Assembly (NCBI RefSeq): GCF_010131535.1
Contig: NZ_WUBS01000003.1
Span: 124,001-188,000, forward strand
Source: Acerihabitans arboris
GTDB lineage: Bacteria > Pseudomonadota > Gammaproteobacteria > Enterobacterales > Enterobacteriaceae
Length of the DNA stretch: 64,000 bases
Direction: 5' to 3'
In this document: piece by piece, positions 19,283 to 28,595 of the stretch
How positions within the stretch are numbered: the first letter of the stretch is position 1
How the letters are laid out: the number at the start of each line of letters is the position of its first letter
Program-made: the position numbers and the translations under genes
The notes under the pieces: generated by a model
Databases searched by the model: none
What the model was told of the DNA's origin: nothing
Seen by the model: only the letters and a program-made list of their open reading frames with translations

Positions 19283-22200
19283 TCAGCCATACCAGGCGTA
19301 CCCCTTGGGAACACGCGAGAAGCCGGCCGCCGATAAGGCCTCCGCTACCGGGCTGGCATGCGCCGGCCGGTCATCGACATTCTCCAGCGTGAACACCCGG
19401 CGTTTCTCGCGCCTTAGCGCGGCTACCAACGCGAGCAATCCACCGGCAAGCTCCCCGGCGGCGGCATCGTTCTTATCAGTAAAGGTCAGCAGTTGGCGGC
19501 CGCTCTGTCCCAGGTAGCACGCCAGCCTGCCGTGGCGGATCACCACCATGGCGCCGACGCGACGCGCCGGACGAATGCCTGCGCGATGGGAGGGCCAGGG
19601 CAACAGCCAGCCGAAGGGATTGGCCGGATCGCTGGCCGACAGCGCCACCGGTTCACCGGACGGCGCCTCCGCCAACTCGCGCAGACGTTCAATGGTAGCC
19701 CGATCGGCAAACTGCGCCGCGCCCGACCCGATGATAAATCGCCCGCGCAGCACGCGACCCGCCTCCTCCATCCGCCGCAGCACCGGCGTGAGCGAGGGAA
19801 ATCCTCCCGGCACCTGCTCCGCCACGGCCACGCCGCGGCTTACCACGCCATAGCGGTCAAAGAGATTCTCGACCTGGGTCAGCATTCTGACGGTCGGGTT
19901 GACCGGCCCGACCGGCAGCAATGACCAGCGGCCGGCCAGGGCCGCGTCGCCCAACCGGACGCTGCCGGCCGTCTCCAGCCTGGCCGGTTTCCAGACCGGC
20001 GCCCACCCCGCCACCTGGCGCCGGTGCCGCAGGGAGCGGGCCGGGCGCGAACGGACGGGCGGCCGGGCGCCGGTCAGCGCGCGTAATGGCGACCAGGCGT
20101 CGCTGGTGACGCGGCCTTGCCAGACGAGATCCCACAAGGCTTCCGCCACCTCGGCAGGCGTAACCTCCTCCGCTATTCCCTGTTGGTCGGCGTTCGGCAG
20201 GCGCGCCTGGACGAGCGGCGCCAGCTGACGGGCAAAATAGGCGCCGCCATCGGCCAGCACGGCGAGAACGCCCTGCTGCAGCGCGGATGTGGTTAACGTG
20301 GCCTCTTCGTCCACCAGCGGCAACGTTTCGCCGGCGAACTCGCGCAGATGCAGGGAGACCAGGCCATCGGCGTCGCCCTGCGCGCCATGGCCGGCCCAAA
20401 TCACCTCGCCGGCGGCGATCAGTTCATCCAGCATGGCCGGCCGATAGTCATGCACCCTGGCGGGCAAAATCTGGCGTTCCCACAGCGAAGCCGGCAAAAC
20501 CACTCCCGCCAGTTGCTCAATCACCCGCGCGATGCCATCGACGCCGGCAAACGCGCCCTGCGCCGCAGCCGGCGGGGCCTGCTGGCCCCCTTCCTGCGCG
20601 GCGGCGTCGGCCAGCACGCCCTGGCGCTCCAGCACCAGCCGCACGAACGCCTCGCGCGCTACCGGACGGGTCGCCTCGCGCGCCGCCAGCAGGGAACGCG
20701 CGCGCAAACGACGGAACACCTCATCCCACACCCACCGGCGTTTGGCGCCGGCGCCGGTCAACGCGCCGGACTCGGTTTCCCGGCCCCACTCGCCGTCGAC
20801 ACTGCAGGGCAAAATCCTGCCCCGATCGCGCAGGTGCTCCAGTTGCTCGTTGACCACGGCCACGCCCAGCCCAAAGTGGGTCGCCATCTGCGCTGAGGTA
20901 AAAGGGGCATGGGTGCGGGCATACCGACTGAGCAACTCGCGCAAGGGAGCGTCGACCGCCTGCAGGAATGCGGCCGGAATGCCCGGCGGTAACGTTACCC
21001 CCAGCGCGTCGCGCAGGCGAGCGGCATCTTCGATGCTGGCCCAGCGCGACTCATCCACCAAGCGCACGCGGATAATCCGCTGCGCCTCCTCCAGCTGCGC
21101 CAGATACTCGCCGGGGGTGCCGGCCCTGTCCTCGCGGGCCAGGCGCGCCGCGATGTCCTGGCGCGACAAAGGGCCCAGCTCGCGCAACAGGTCGACCAGC
21201 CCTTCCGCTCCCTTTACCCGGCGATCCGCGGCGGTACGCTGCAATTCTTGCCCGACCCGTTCCACCACCCGGGGATCGAGCAACTCACCCAGCGCCACCT
21301 GTCCCAGCAGTTCGCCGAGCAGGCCGCTGTCCAGCGACAGCACGGACGCCCGGCGTTCGGCCAGCGGCGCATCGCCCTGGTACATAAACTCAATCACGTA
21401 ACCGAACAGTAAATCAGCCGCAAACGGCGAAGGGATCTCGGTGGTGACCTCCAGCAAGCGCACCGCGCCGTCATTCAGCCGCTGCATCAGCGCCTGCAAT
21501 GCGGCCAGGTCGTAAACGTCCTGCAAACACTCCCTGGCGGTCTCGATGATGAGCGGGAAATCGTCATGTTCCCGGGCAATCTCCAGCAGCTGACCGGCGC
21601 GTAAGCGCTGCTGCCACAGCGGCGAACGTTTGCCGGGGCGGCGGCGCGGCAGCAGCAAAGCGCGCGCCGCGCATTCGCGAAAGCGGGCGATAAACAGCGC
21701 CGAATGCCCCACCGCGTCCGTGACGATTTGCGGCAGCGCCTGGGGATCGAACAGAAACAGTTCAGCGCCGGGTACCCGGCCCACGCTGTCCGGTATGCGC
21801 ACCACGATGCCGTCATCGCTGGCGGCGATGGCCGGATCGATGTGCAAACGCTGGTGGACGCGCGCGGCGATCGCCAGCGCCCAGGGGGCATGCACACGCT
21901 GGCCATAGGGCGAATGCAGCATCACCCGCCAGTCGCCGCTTTCATCGCGGCAGCGCTCAATCACCAAGGTCAGGTCGGTAGGCAGCGCCCCGGTGGCCTC
22001 GCGTTGCTCCGCCACCATGTCGATCAGGTTACTGATGGCGTTATCGTCCAACCCGGCGGCCCTGAGACGCGCCGCCAGCGGGCCGGCCCCACCCGGCGGG
22101 CACCGCCTGCCCGCCGTCGCCGCCTCCGCCTCGCGCAGGAAGACGCCGATGGCTTCCCCCAATTCGGCCGGCCGGCCCGCTTTGTCCCCATGCCAGAACG

Positions 22201-24109
22201 GCAGCCGGGCGGAGCGTCCCGGCGCCGGGATCACCACCACCCGATCGTGGGTAATCTGCTGGATTCGCCAGGAGGTGGCGCCCAGCGTAATCACGTCGTT
22301 GACCCGCGACTCGTACACCATCTCCTCGTCCAGCTCGCCGACCCGCCGCGCGCCGCTCTGTTCCTCGCCTTCCGGCAAAACGACGGTGAACATGCCGCGA
22401 TCCGGGATGGTGCCGCCGCTGGTGACCGCCAGGTGCTGCGCCCCTGGACGGGCGGTGAGCAGGCCGCTCGCGCGATCCCAGACCAGGCGTGGGCGGAATT
22501 CGCCAAACGCCTCCGACGGATAACGGCCGGCCAGCATATCCAGCGTGGCGTCGAAGGCGCTGCGCGGCAAGGCGCGAAACGGATCCGCGCGCCGCACCAT
22601 CGCATACCAGTCCTCGATATTGATCGGTTCCATGGCCACCGTGGCGACGGTGTGCTGCGCCAGCACATCGAGCGGATTGCGCGGCGGCGCCACCGCTTCC
22701 AGTCGCCCCGCCAGCATGCGCTCCACCGTAACGGCGGCGTCGATCACATCGCGCCGGGTACGCGGATAAATCATCCCGGACGACACGCCGCCGACCTGAT
22801 GGCCGGCGCGCCCCACCCGCTGCAGCGCGCTGGCAACCGTCGGCGGCACGCCAACCTGGATTATCCGGTCCACCAGCCCCATGTCGATGCCGAGTTCCAG
22901 GCTGGAGGTGGCGACCACGCAACGCAGCTCGCCGGATTTAAGCGCGATTTCAATCTCGGCCCGCTGTTCCTTAGACACCGAGCCATGATGGGACCGGGCG
23001 ATGGCCGGCGGTTCGCCGGCGGCGCGCTTGCCGGTGCCGCCCGAGTTGGACAGATAATGCGCGGCCGGTTCTTCCGGTTGGGATGGGGCGGCATAGTGCT
23101 CGACATAGTGCTCGGCATAGTGCTCGGCATAGTGCTCGGCATAGTGCTCGGCATAGCGCTCGGCATAGCGTTCATTGAGCCTGGCCGTCAGCTTCTCCGC
23201 CAACCCGCGGGAATTGGTAAACACGATGGTGGAACGGCAGGCGAGGACCTGCTCGAGGATACTGGCTTCCACATGGGGCCAAATCGACCCCGCGCGCCCG
23301 GACGCTTTAGCCTCCGGGGACGCATCGCCGCGCGCCGGTATATCGGTCATATCCTCTACCGGCACCACGATTTTCATCTCAAGGGTCCGGCTCGACAGCG
23401 GATTGACCACCGTAACCGGCAACGCGCCGCCGAGAAAAAGGGCCATGCGCTCAACCGGACGTACCGTCGCCGACAGGCCGATACGCTGGGCCGGCGCGGG
23501 CAGCAACGCGTCCAGCCGCTCCAGGCTCAGCGCCAGGTGCGAGCCGCGCTTGGCGCCGGCCACCGCATGGATCTCGTCGATAATCACCGTGGTCACGCCG
23601 CGCAGGGTCTCGCGCGCCTTGGAGGTCAGTATCAGATACAGCGACTCGGGCGTGGTGATCAGAATATCCGGCGGCCGTCGCAGCAGTCTGGCGCGTTCAG
23701 CGGCGGGCGTGTCGCCGGTGCGCATGCCCACCGTCAGTTCCACTGCGGGATCGCCGCGCCGCCGGCGCCCGGCGCTGACGCCGTCCAGCGGCATGCGCAG
23801 GTTGCGCCGCACATCGGCGCCCAGCGCCTTGATGGGCGAGATATACAGCACCCGGGTGGCGGTTTGGCGCGCGCGGCCGGGGTCGCGTTCGCGCTCCTGA
23901 AACAATTGATCGATGGCGTGCAAAAAGGCCGCCAGCGTCTTGCCTGAACCGGTGGGCGCAATCACCAACGTGCAGTCGCCGGCGCCAATCGCCGCCCAGG
24001 CGGCCTGCTGCGCGGGCGTTGCCTCGGCGAACGTCGCGGCGAACCAGTCCCGGGTCGCGGGCTGGAACCGGTTTAAAGGGTTTGGGGGAGCCGGTGTTGG
24101 CGTCAGCAT
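19283..24109 (-). CDS. lhr: ATP-dependent large helicase-related protein Lhr
   Basis: A 1608-residue superfamily 2 helicase, slightly longer than the roughly 1540-residue E. coli protein. Near the N-terminus: APTGSGKT (Walker A), VIIDEIHAV (Walker B, DEIH), LSATVRP (motif III) and, after the insertion, VGRAGHQVGG (motif VI). The Lhr core winged-helix and the long C-terminal extension follow. Lhr is a 3'-5' translocase linked to DNA repair. A low-complexity insertion of YAEH units lies between the two RecA lobes (12-bp DNA repeat, 23091-23174). It is a core-type gene with no link to the sugar genes on both sides. The start ATG at 24109 has no clear ribosome site. Confidence 0.92.
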   Translation of the reverse strand: MLTPTPAPPNPLNRFQPATRDWFAATFAEATPAQQAAWAAIGAGDCTLVIAPTGSGKTLAAFLHAIDQLFQERERDPGRARQTATRVLYISPIKALGADVRRNLRMPLDGVSAGRRRRGDPAVELTVGMRTGDTPAAERARLLRRPPDILITTPESLYLILTSKARETLRGVTTVIIDEIHAVAGAKRGSHLALSLERLDALLPAPAQRIGLSATVRPVERMALFLGGALPVTVVNPLSSRTLEMKIVVPVEDMTDIPARGDASPEAKASGRAGSIWPHVEASILEQVLACRSTIVFTNSRGLAEKLTARLNERYAERYAEHYAEHYAEHYAEHYVEHYAAPSQPEEPAAHYLSNSGGTGKRAAGEPPAIARSHHGSVSKEQRAEIEIALKSGELRCVVATSSLELGIDMGLVDRIIQVGVPPTVASALQRVGRAGHQVGGVSSGMIYPRTRRDVIDAAVTVERMLAGRLEAVAPPRNPLDVLAQHTVATVAMEPINIEDWYAMVRRADPFRALPRSAFDATLDMLAGRYPSEAFGEFRPRLVWDRASGLLTARPGAQHLAVTSGGTIPDRGMFTVVLPEGEEQSGARRVGELDEEMVYESRVNDVITLGATSWRIQQITHDRVVVIPAPGRSARLPFWHGDKAGRPAELGEAIGVFLREAEAATAGRRCPPGGAGPLAARLRAAGLDDNAISNLIDMVAEQREATGALPTDLTLVIERCRDESGDWRVMLHSPYGQRVHAPWALAIAARVHQRLHIDPAIAASDDGIVVRIPDSVGRVPGAELFLFDPQALPQIVTDAVGHSALFIARFRECAARALLLPRRRPGKRSPLWQQRLRAGQLLEIAREHDDFPLIIETARECLQDVYDLAALQALMQRLNDGAVRLLEVTTEIPSPFAADLLFGYVIEFMYQGDAPLAERRASVLSLDSGLLGELLGQVALGELLDPRVVERVGQELQRTAADRRVKGAEGLVDLLRELGPLSRQDIAARLAREDRAGTPGEYLAQLEEAQRIIRVRLVDESRWASIEDAARLRDALGVTLPPGIPAAFLQAVDAPLRELLSRYARTHAPFTSAQMATHFGLGVAVVNEQLEHLRDRGRILPCSVDGEWGRETESGALTGAGAKRRWVWDEVFRRLRARSLLAAREATRPVAREAFVRLVLERQGVLADAAAQEGGQQAPPAAAQGAFAGVDGIARVIEQLAGVVLPASLWERQILPARVHDYRPAMLDELIAAGEVIWAGHGAQGDADGLVSLHLREFAGETLPLVDEEATLTTSALQQGVLAVLADGGAYFARQLAPLVQARLPNADQQGIAEEVTPAEVAEALWDLVWQGRVTSDAWSPLRALTGARPPVRSRPARSLRHRRQVAGWAPVWKPARLETAGSVRLGDAALAGRWSLLPVGPVNPTVRMLTQVENLFDRYGVVSRGVAVAEQVPGGFPSLTPVLRRMEEAGRVLRGRFIIGSGAAQFADRATIERLRELAEAPSGEPVALSASDPANPFGWLLPWPSHRAGIRPARRVGAMVVIRHGRLACYLGQSGRQLLTFTDKNDAAAGELAGGLLALVAALRREKRRVFTLENVDDRPAHASPVAEALSAAGFSRVPKGYAWYG
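23091..23174. repeat. Seven tandem 12-bp units inside lhr
   Basis: The unit GCATAGTGCTCG is repeated seven times with a few single-base changes. On the coding strand it adds (Y-A-E-H/R)n in frame. A multiple of three keeps the frame, so copy-number changes would only lengthen or shorten the linker. Confidence 0.9.
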
Positions 24110-24112
24110 CGC

Positions 24113-24244
24113 TTATCGACGCCCGCCGCGAAACGGGCCCCGTCGCCGCCCTGCGCTTCCACCGCCGCCAGGTCGCTGGATAACCAATATGCAGCGCGCG
24201 GTCGACGACCCGTGCCCAAACGACGGAAAACCGATTTTTTTCAT
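24113..24244 (-). pseudogene. N-terminal remnant of an LLM-class flavin oxidoreductase
   Basis: From ATG at 24244, after AAGGAT, the frame gives MKKIGFPSFGHG, nearly identical to the start MKKIGFLSFGHW of the intact gene at 37840-38862. After a frame change it gives DLAAVEAQGGDGARFAAG, which aligns with IDLAVAAEELGADGAYFRV of that gene. Homology stops where lhr begins, so the rest was lost, perhaps in the event that brought the two together. Confidence 0.65.
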
Positions 24245-24288
24245 GATGAGGCGATCCTTTTAAGGGCCGGAAGAGCGACCATTCCCAC

Positions 24289-24360
24289 CGGTCTGCTCTC
24301 AGGCGGCCGGCTGGCGGCGGTAGACGCCGGCAAGCAATGATTAAAAGCTTAGCACCATTA
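24289..24360. repeat. 72-bp dispersed repeat, copy A
   Basis: Aligns without gaps to 36477-36548 with 17 differences by hand count, mostly transitions. The best-kept part reads GACGCCGGCA followed by a GCAAT-ATTAA block. See the finding for interpretation. Confidence 0.6.
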
Positions 24361-24461
24361 GCAGATTGAGGGTTCGAGGTTGTGGGTTCAAGGCGCAAGC
24401 CAACACAATGGAACGGCGTACCGGCGCTGTCCAAACACAAATTTTAACTAACTGATATTAA

Positions 24462-26051
24462 ATGAGTTATATTCCTGGCTTGAAAATTGCTTTTCCCTGG
24501 GACAAATACAACACAACGGTGAACACGCCTATGTCTTTGTTTTATGGAAATCCGATCATCCACGCCGACTATGCCGATCCAGATATTATCAGGACCGGCG
24601 GCGATTTCTGGCTGGTGTCATCCAGTTTTAATCATGTTCCCGGCCTGCCCCTGCTGCACTCGCGCGACCTGATCCACTGGACGCTGGTCAACCATGTGGT
24701 GCCGCGGCTGCCTTTTGCCGGCTATGACGGCGTGCAACCCGGCAAAGGTATCTGGGCGCCCAGCATTCGCTATCACGCCGGACGATATTGGGTGTTCTTC
24801 AGTATCCCGGACGACGGCATTTTTGTCTGTCATAGCGCCGATCCGCTGGGCGAATGGAGCGCGCCGCATTGCCTGAAACAGGTGTCCGGGTGGATCGATC
24901 CGTGCCCGTTATGGGACGACGACGGCCGTGCGTGGCTGGTCCATGCGTTCGCTTATAGCCGCAGCGGCATCAAAAATCAGCTCCAGCTAATCGAAATGGC
25001 GCCGGATGCCTCGCGTTTGCTGGATGAAGGACAGATTATCTTCGACGGTACGCCGTCGCACCCGACGCTGGAGGGCCCGAAGTTGTATAAACGCGGTGGC
25101 GAATACTGGATTTTCGCCCCGGCCGGCGGCGTAAAGCGTGGCTGGCAAACCGTGCTGCGCGCCGCCCGTTTGCCGGGACCCTGGGAAAGCCGCGATGTGC
25201 TGCATCAGGGCGAAACACCCATTAACGGCCCGCATCAGGGCGGTTGGGTGGCATTGGAGAATGGCGAACACTGGTTTATTCATTTTCAGGATAAAGGCCT
25301 GTATGGACGGGTAGTCCATTTACAGCCGCTGCGCTGGCGCGAGGACGGCTGGCCGCTACCCGGCGAGCCAAGCGACGAACCCGGCAAGGGGCAACCTGTG
25401 TTGACACACCGGCTGCCGGGCCTGCCCTACTCCCCCTGCGAAATCCAGACCAGCGACGATTTTGCCGACGGCCGGCCCGGGAAACAGTGGCAATGGCAGG
25501 CCAACCCCGCCGACGACTGGGTTAACCCGGGCCGGCCGGGACTTCGGCTACGCTGCGCGCCGATGGCCGCCTGGGATGGCGCTCCCGCGTTATATACAAC
25601 GCCACAACTGCTGCTGCAAAAGTTCCCCGCAGTTCGTTTCTCCGTGTGCTGCGGCGTCACCCCGGATTTTCAGCGGTCCGGGGATGAGGGCGGTCTGGTG
25701 GTGTATGGCGAACGCTACGCGGCGCTGGCGCTGCATCAGGGACAAGACCGCCTATTGCTCGGCCTGCGTCACGGCTGGATAAGCGAGCGCGGTATCCTTA
25801 CCGAGCATTGGGTGCCGGTGGCCGATATAACCGATTGCCCACCATCGGAACTGGCCTGCGATGTCGGTTATGACGGGATTTGTCATTTCCGCTATCGCGC
25901 CGCCGGGCAAGCATGGCAGGCGGTGTCTCCCAGGTTTTCCGCCGGGGCGGGGAAATGGGTCGGCGCGAAAATCGGCCTCTACGCGGCATCATCGCAGCGT
26001 GACTCGGGCGGTCATGTCCATTTTGACTCTTTCACCGTCGATAGCAAATAA
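24462..26051 (+). CDS. GH43-family beta-xylosidase / alpha-L-arabinofuranosidase
   Basis: A 529-residue two-domain protein. The N-terminal five-bladed propeller carries YADPDI at 37-42 (base Asp39), GWIDPCPLWDDDG (pKa-setting Asp) and HPTLEGPKL (acid Glu). The C-terminal 200 residues resemble the concanavalin-like domain of GH43 beta-xylosidases (from about DDFADGRPG). No signal peptide, so it acts in the cytoplasm on imported arabino- or xylo-oligosaccharides, perhaps pectin side chains. The true start may be Met24 (24531, MSLFYGNP), which begins where the family does; neither start has a convincing ribosome site. Confidence 0.82.
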   Translation: MSYIPGLKIAFPWDKYNTTVNTPMSLFYGNPIIHADYADPDIIRTGGDFWLVSSSFNHVPGLPLLHSRDLIHWTLVNHVVPRLPFAGYDGVQPGKGIWAPSIRYHAGRYWVFFSIPDDGIFVCHSADPLGEWSAPHCLKQVSGWIDPCPLWDDDGRAWLVHAFAYSRSGIKNQLQLIEMAPDASRLLDEGQIIFDGTPSHPTLEGPKLYKRGGEYWIFAPAGGVKRGWQTVLRAARLPGPWESRDVLHQGETPINGPHQGGWVALENGEHWFIHFQDKGLYGRVVHLQPLRWREDGWPLPGEPSDEPGKGQPVLTHRLPGLPYSPCEIQTSDDFADGRPGKQWQWQANPADDWVNPGRPGLRLRCAPMAAWDGAPALYTTPQLLLQKFPAVRFSVCCGVTPDFQRSGDEGGLVVYGERYAALALHQGQDRLLLGLRHGWISERGILTEHWVPVADITDCPPSELACDVGYDGICHFRYRAAGQAWQAVSPRFSAGAGKWVGAKIGLYAASSQRDSGGHVHFDSFTVDSK

Positions 26052-26085
26052 CGCCGGGGGGCGGTTAATCCGCCCCCCCGGCGTT
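26050..26085. terminator. Strong hairpin between convergent genes
   Basis: AACGCCGGGGGGCGG and CCGCCCCCCCGGCGTT pair around TTAAT, with one bulged base. It spans the stop codons of the GH43 gene and the convergent DJ-1 gene. There is no long T tract, so termination may be partial. Confidence 0.6.
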
Positions 26086-26674
26086 ACAACGCGAGGTTCA
26101 ACCGATGATAAATATGTTCAGCCTGGCGGCGTATCCGCGCTTCATCACCGGTTAAACGCATGGCGAGATAAAAGGCAAAATCGAACGCCGCCCCCAGCCC
26201 TTGCCCGCTTAATAAATTGCCGTCCGCCACCACCGTGGCGTCGACATAGACGCCGTCGGCAACCGGGTCGGACGGCCGGCCGGAACAGACATAACGGCGC
26301 CCTTTTAACAACTTATGCGGGGCCAGCACGCGAGCGGCGGCGGAACATATCGGGCAAATCCATTTGCCGGCGTCATCATGGCGGCGGATAAAATCGATCA
26401 CGGCATGATTTTCCGCCAGGCTTTGCGTGCCCAGGGGGCCGCCCGGGATCACTACCGCATCGTACAGCGCCGGACTATTCCCGTTAAGTAATGTCAGGGA
26501 AAGCAACGCATCGGCTTTCACGCACAGGCCGTGGTAGCTGTCCAGAATTTGGCTGTTATGACAAGCAAGCGTAGTCACCGCTATATCAAGCCGCTTTAGC
26601 ACATCAAGGATAATAATTGCCTCCGCCTCTTCAAATCCCGGAGCAAGTAATAGCGCGACATGTTTTGTCATCAT
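26084..26674 (-). CDS. DJ-1/PfpI (YajL-like) family protein
   Basis: A 196-residue protein with the class I glutamine-amidotransferase-like fold. Cys110 in ICPICSAAARVL sits at the nucleophile elbow, and Glu15-Glu16 in APGFEEAEAI match the glutamate that tunes it in DJ-1 and YajL. VVIPGGPLG is the oxyanion loop. Roles reported for relatives include chaperone and anti-glycation/glyoxalase-like activity; the exact one is unknown here. It lies 36 bp downstream of the KdgM-type porin in the same direction, so they may be co-transcribed. Confidence 0.8.
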   Translation of the reverse strand: MMTKHVALLLAPGFEEAEAIIILDVLKRLDIAVTTLACHNSQILDSYHGLCVKADALLSLTLLNGNSPALYDAVVIPGGPLGTQSLAENHAVIDFIRRHDDAGKWICPICSAAARVLAPHKLLKGRRYVCSGRPSDPVADGVYVDATVVADGNLLSGQGLGAAFDFAFYLAMRLTGDEARIRRQAEHIYHRLNLAL

Positions 26675-26709
26675 GGATTATTTGGACGGGCTGCCCGCCC
26701 GCCTCCTTA

Positions 26710-27408
26710 TCAGAATAAATAATAACGAATCCCTAAACGGAATCGCACTTGGTTATCATTATTTTGATCCTGATCCAGCCACGCCACCTCCGCATAGGGC
26801 ATCCAATGCTGGTTAACCCGGTAGCGCGCGACAATACTGGGTTCCCAATGGGTTTTCTTGCCGTTGGATGCATAATAATCCCCGGTATTGATAAAGAACT
26901 CCGGGTTGAACTGCAGCCATAATTTATCGGTGGCCTGGTAATTAAGGAACAGATCAATCTGGTGGCTGTCGTTAAAATCCATTTCATTATTATAATCTCT
27001 TTCCTGGTGGGTCATGTGATTATAACGGTAGCGGGTTGACACGCTGACGACTTTGCTGAATTTGTAATCCAGGCTGATATAGGGCGCCAGTTTGGTGCCG
27101 CTGCTGTCAATATCCGTCAGCCCGCCCGGCGTAATACTCCATTTATCGTTTAATGGCAGCGGATACCACCCCTCATATTCCTGGAACGTACTTCGAAGCT
27201 GACCGAAATCCTGCCCCAAATCATACATCGACGAGACAAGTACCCCGGCTCCGTTATCAAAGATATGACCGGCGCCGATTTTATACTGGTTTTTTTCCGA
27301 TGCGGTGGTATGCGCATAACGGTTGTCAATCCAGGTCGCGGACGCCATGGCGTTCAGAGTACAACAGGCCAGGGGCAGACCCATGGCCAGAAAAGTAATT
27401 TTTTTCAT
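26710..27408 (-). CDS. KdgM-family outer-membrane porin (second copy)
   Basis: A 232-residue porin with a signal peptide to about residue 23 (NAMASA-TWIDNRYAHT). It has the KdgM/NanC pattern: short beta-strands, VRFRLGIRYYLF at the end with C-terminal Phe. Sequence differs clearly from the kdgM at 13.2 kb, so the substrate may differ (other acidic oligosaccharides, such as the uronides handled by the PTS/GH88 genes nearby). No KdgR box was seen upstream. Confidence 0.82.
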   Translation of the reverse strand: MKKITFLAMGLPLACCTLNAMASATWIDNRYAHTTASEKNQYKIGAGHIFDNGAGVLVSSMYDLGQDFGQLRSTFQEYEGWYPLPLNDKWSITPGGLTDIDSSGTKLAPYISLDYKFSKVVSVSTRYRYNHMTHQERDYNNEMDFNDSHQIDLFLNYQATDKLWLQFNPEFFINTGDYYASNGKKTHWEPSIVARYRVNQHWMPYAEVAWLDQDQNNDNQVRFRLGIRYYLF

Positions 27409-27752
27409 ATTCTATCCTGCTATTGTTTTTGTTTAATCATTTCGATAAACAGGTTCCCGCAGCATCGGGTTATTCCGTGTATCGTCTTATTGAATGACGG
27501 CAATATTCTTTATTTTGCCATTGAGTTATTTTCCCACGCTCTGCGACAACCAGAAGCAGCGTTAAAACACCCATTGACTTAATGAATATAGCAATTATTA
27601 TGCCATAATATAAATATCAATATTTACAGTGAGTTACAATAATCACCCAGATTTATTTCGACACTCGGGATATAATATTATCAATATGGCTTTCTGTTTA
27701 ATTTTTTATGGAAAACCTATCAACACTACATTTGAACTCAATCACATGCGGG
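27409..27752. other. Promoter region between the second kdgM-type gene and the HAD gene
   Basis: About 340 bp, strongly AT-rich from 27560 on. It must hold the promoter of the leftward porin gene. No operator matching the other motifs in this window and no RNA gene were seen. Confidence 0.4.
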
Positions 27753-28595
27753 TCATCTTTTCTTAATGATAAAATGCTCCAGGACTTTTGCTGCGCCTTC
27801 ATTTTCATTACTATCCGTCACCCAGTCGGCGAGTGATTTTATTTCCCGCGCGGCATTGCCCATCGCCACCCCTACGCCGGCAAACAACAGCATTTCTTTA
27901 TCATTTTGTTCGTCGCCTACCGCGATAACCTGCGCCATCGGAATCCCCAGATAAGCGGCCAGCGTTCGGCAGGCGGAACCTTTATGCACGCCTTTTTTCA
28001 TTACTTCATAATAGTTAGGTTCACTGCGCACAAAATGATACCGTCCGGCGATGTCCGGCGGGATCAACGCCGGCAGCGCATCTATTTTTTCCTTCTGCTC
28101 GATAAACATCATTTTCGGTGGCCGGCGCGGCGTGACCCACCAGTCGTCAGGCAACCTTGCCACCGCCAGCCGGCTAAAAAGATACCCGCCGGCGTCGGGC
28201 GCGATGGGAAAATCGGTCAGCAGGTGATTATTTTCCAGCATATAGCAGGCATAACCCAACCGCCGGCCAAGTTCACTCAATGCCAGCGCATCACAAATTT
28301 CGAGACATTCTTTAGCTACATACCGCCCCGGCCGCCGGCTCCAGACAAGTGCGCCGTTACAGGCAATGGCGTAACCCGGCGTATCGCCCAGCGGTAACTG
28401 CCGCAGCACGTCCAGCACACTGTCCAGCGAGCGTCCGGAAGCCAGGGCAATGACGACGCCAAGCCGCACGGCGTGTTTTACAGCACGTTTAAACCGCGGG
28501 GTGAGTTTTTTTTCCGGCGTCAATATCGTGCCATCCAGATCAAATATGACCAGGCGATAGTCGACGGCCGCCGCTATCCCATGACTTGATGACAC
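27753..28595 (-). CDS. Cof/YidA-type HAD phosphatase
   Basis: About 280 residues. VIFDLDGTI near the start contains the nucleophile Asp and the acid Asp; ALASGRS is motif II, and VIAVGDEQNDKEML with GVAMGNA is motif III/IV. Cof-type HADs with a large C2 cap dephosphorylate sugar phosphates and similar metabolites. The GTG at 28595 is preferred because AAGGAGA lies 7 nt upstream; the ATG-started frame (28622) would overlap the upstream gene more. It overlaps the 2-hydroxyacid dehydrogenase end, so the two are coupled and probably belong to the PTS operon upstream. Confidence 0.8.
   Translation of the reverse strand: MSSSHGIAAAVDYRLVIFDLDGTILTPEKKLTPRFKRAVKHAVRLGVVIALASGRSLDSVLDVLRQLPLGDTPGYAIACNGALVWSRRPGRYVAKECLEICDALALSELGRRLGYACYMLENNHLLTDFPIAPDAGGYLFSRLAVARLPDDWWVTPRRPPKMMFIEQKEKIDALPALIPPDIAGRYHFVRSEPNYYEVMKKGVHKGSACRTLAAYLGIPMAQVIAVGDEQNDKEMLLFAGVGVAMGNAAREIKSLADWVTDSNENEGAAKVLEHFIIKKR

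Noticed and set aside
21704-23947. 747-codon open frame opposite lhr
   Set aside because: It is antisense to conserved helicase motifs and arises from the high GC codon bias; His/Arg/Gly-rich composition without domains.
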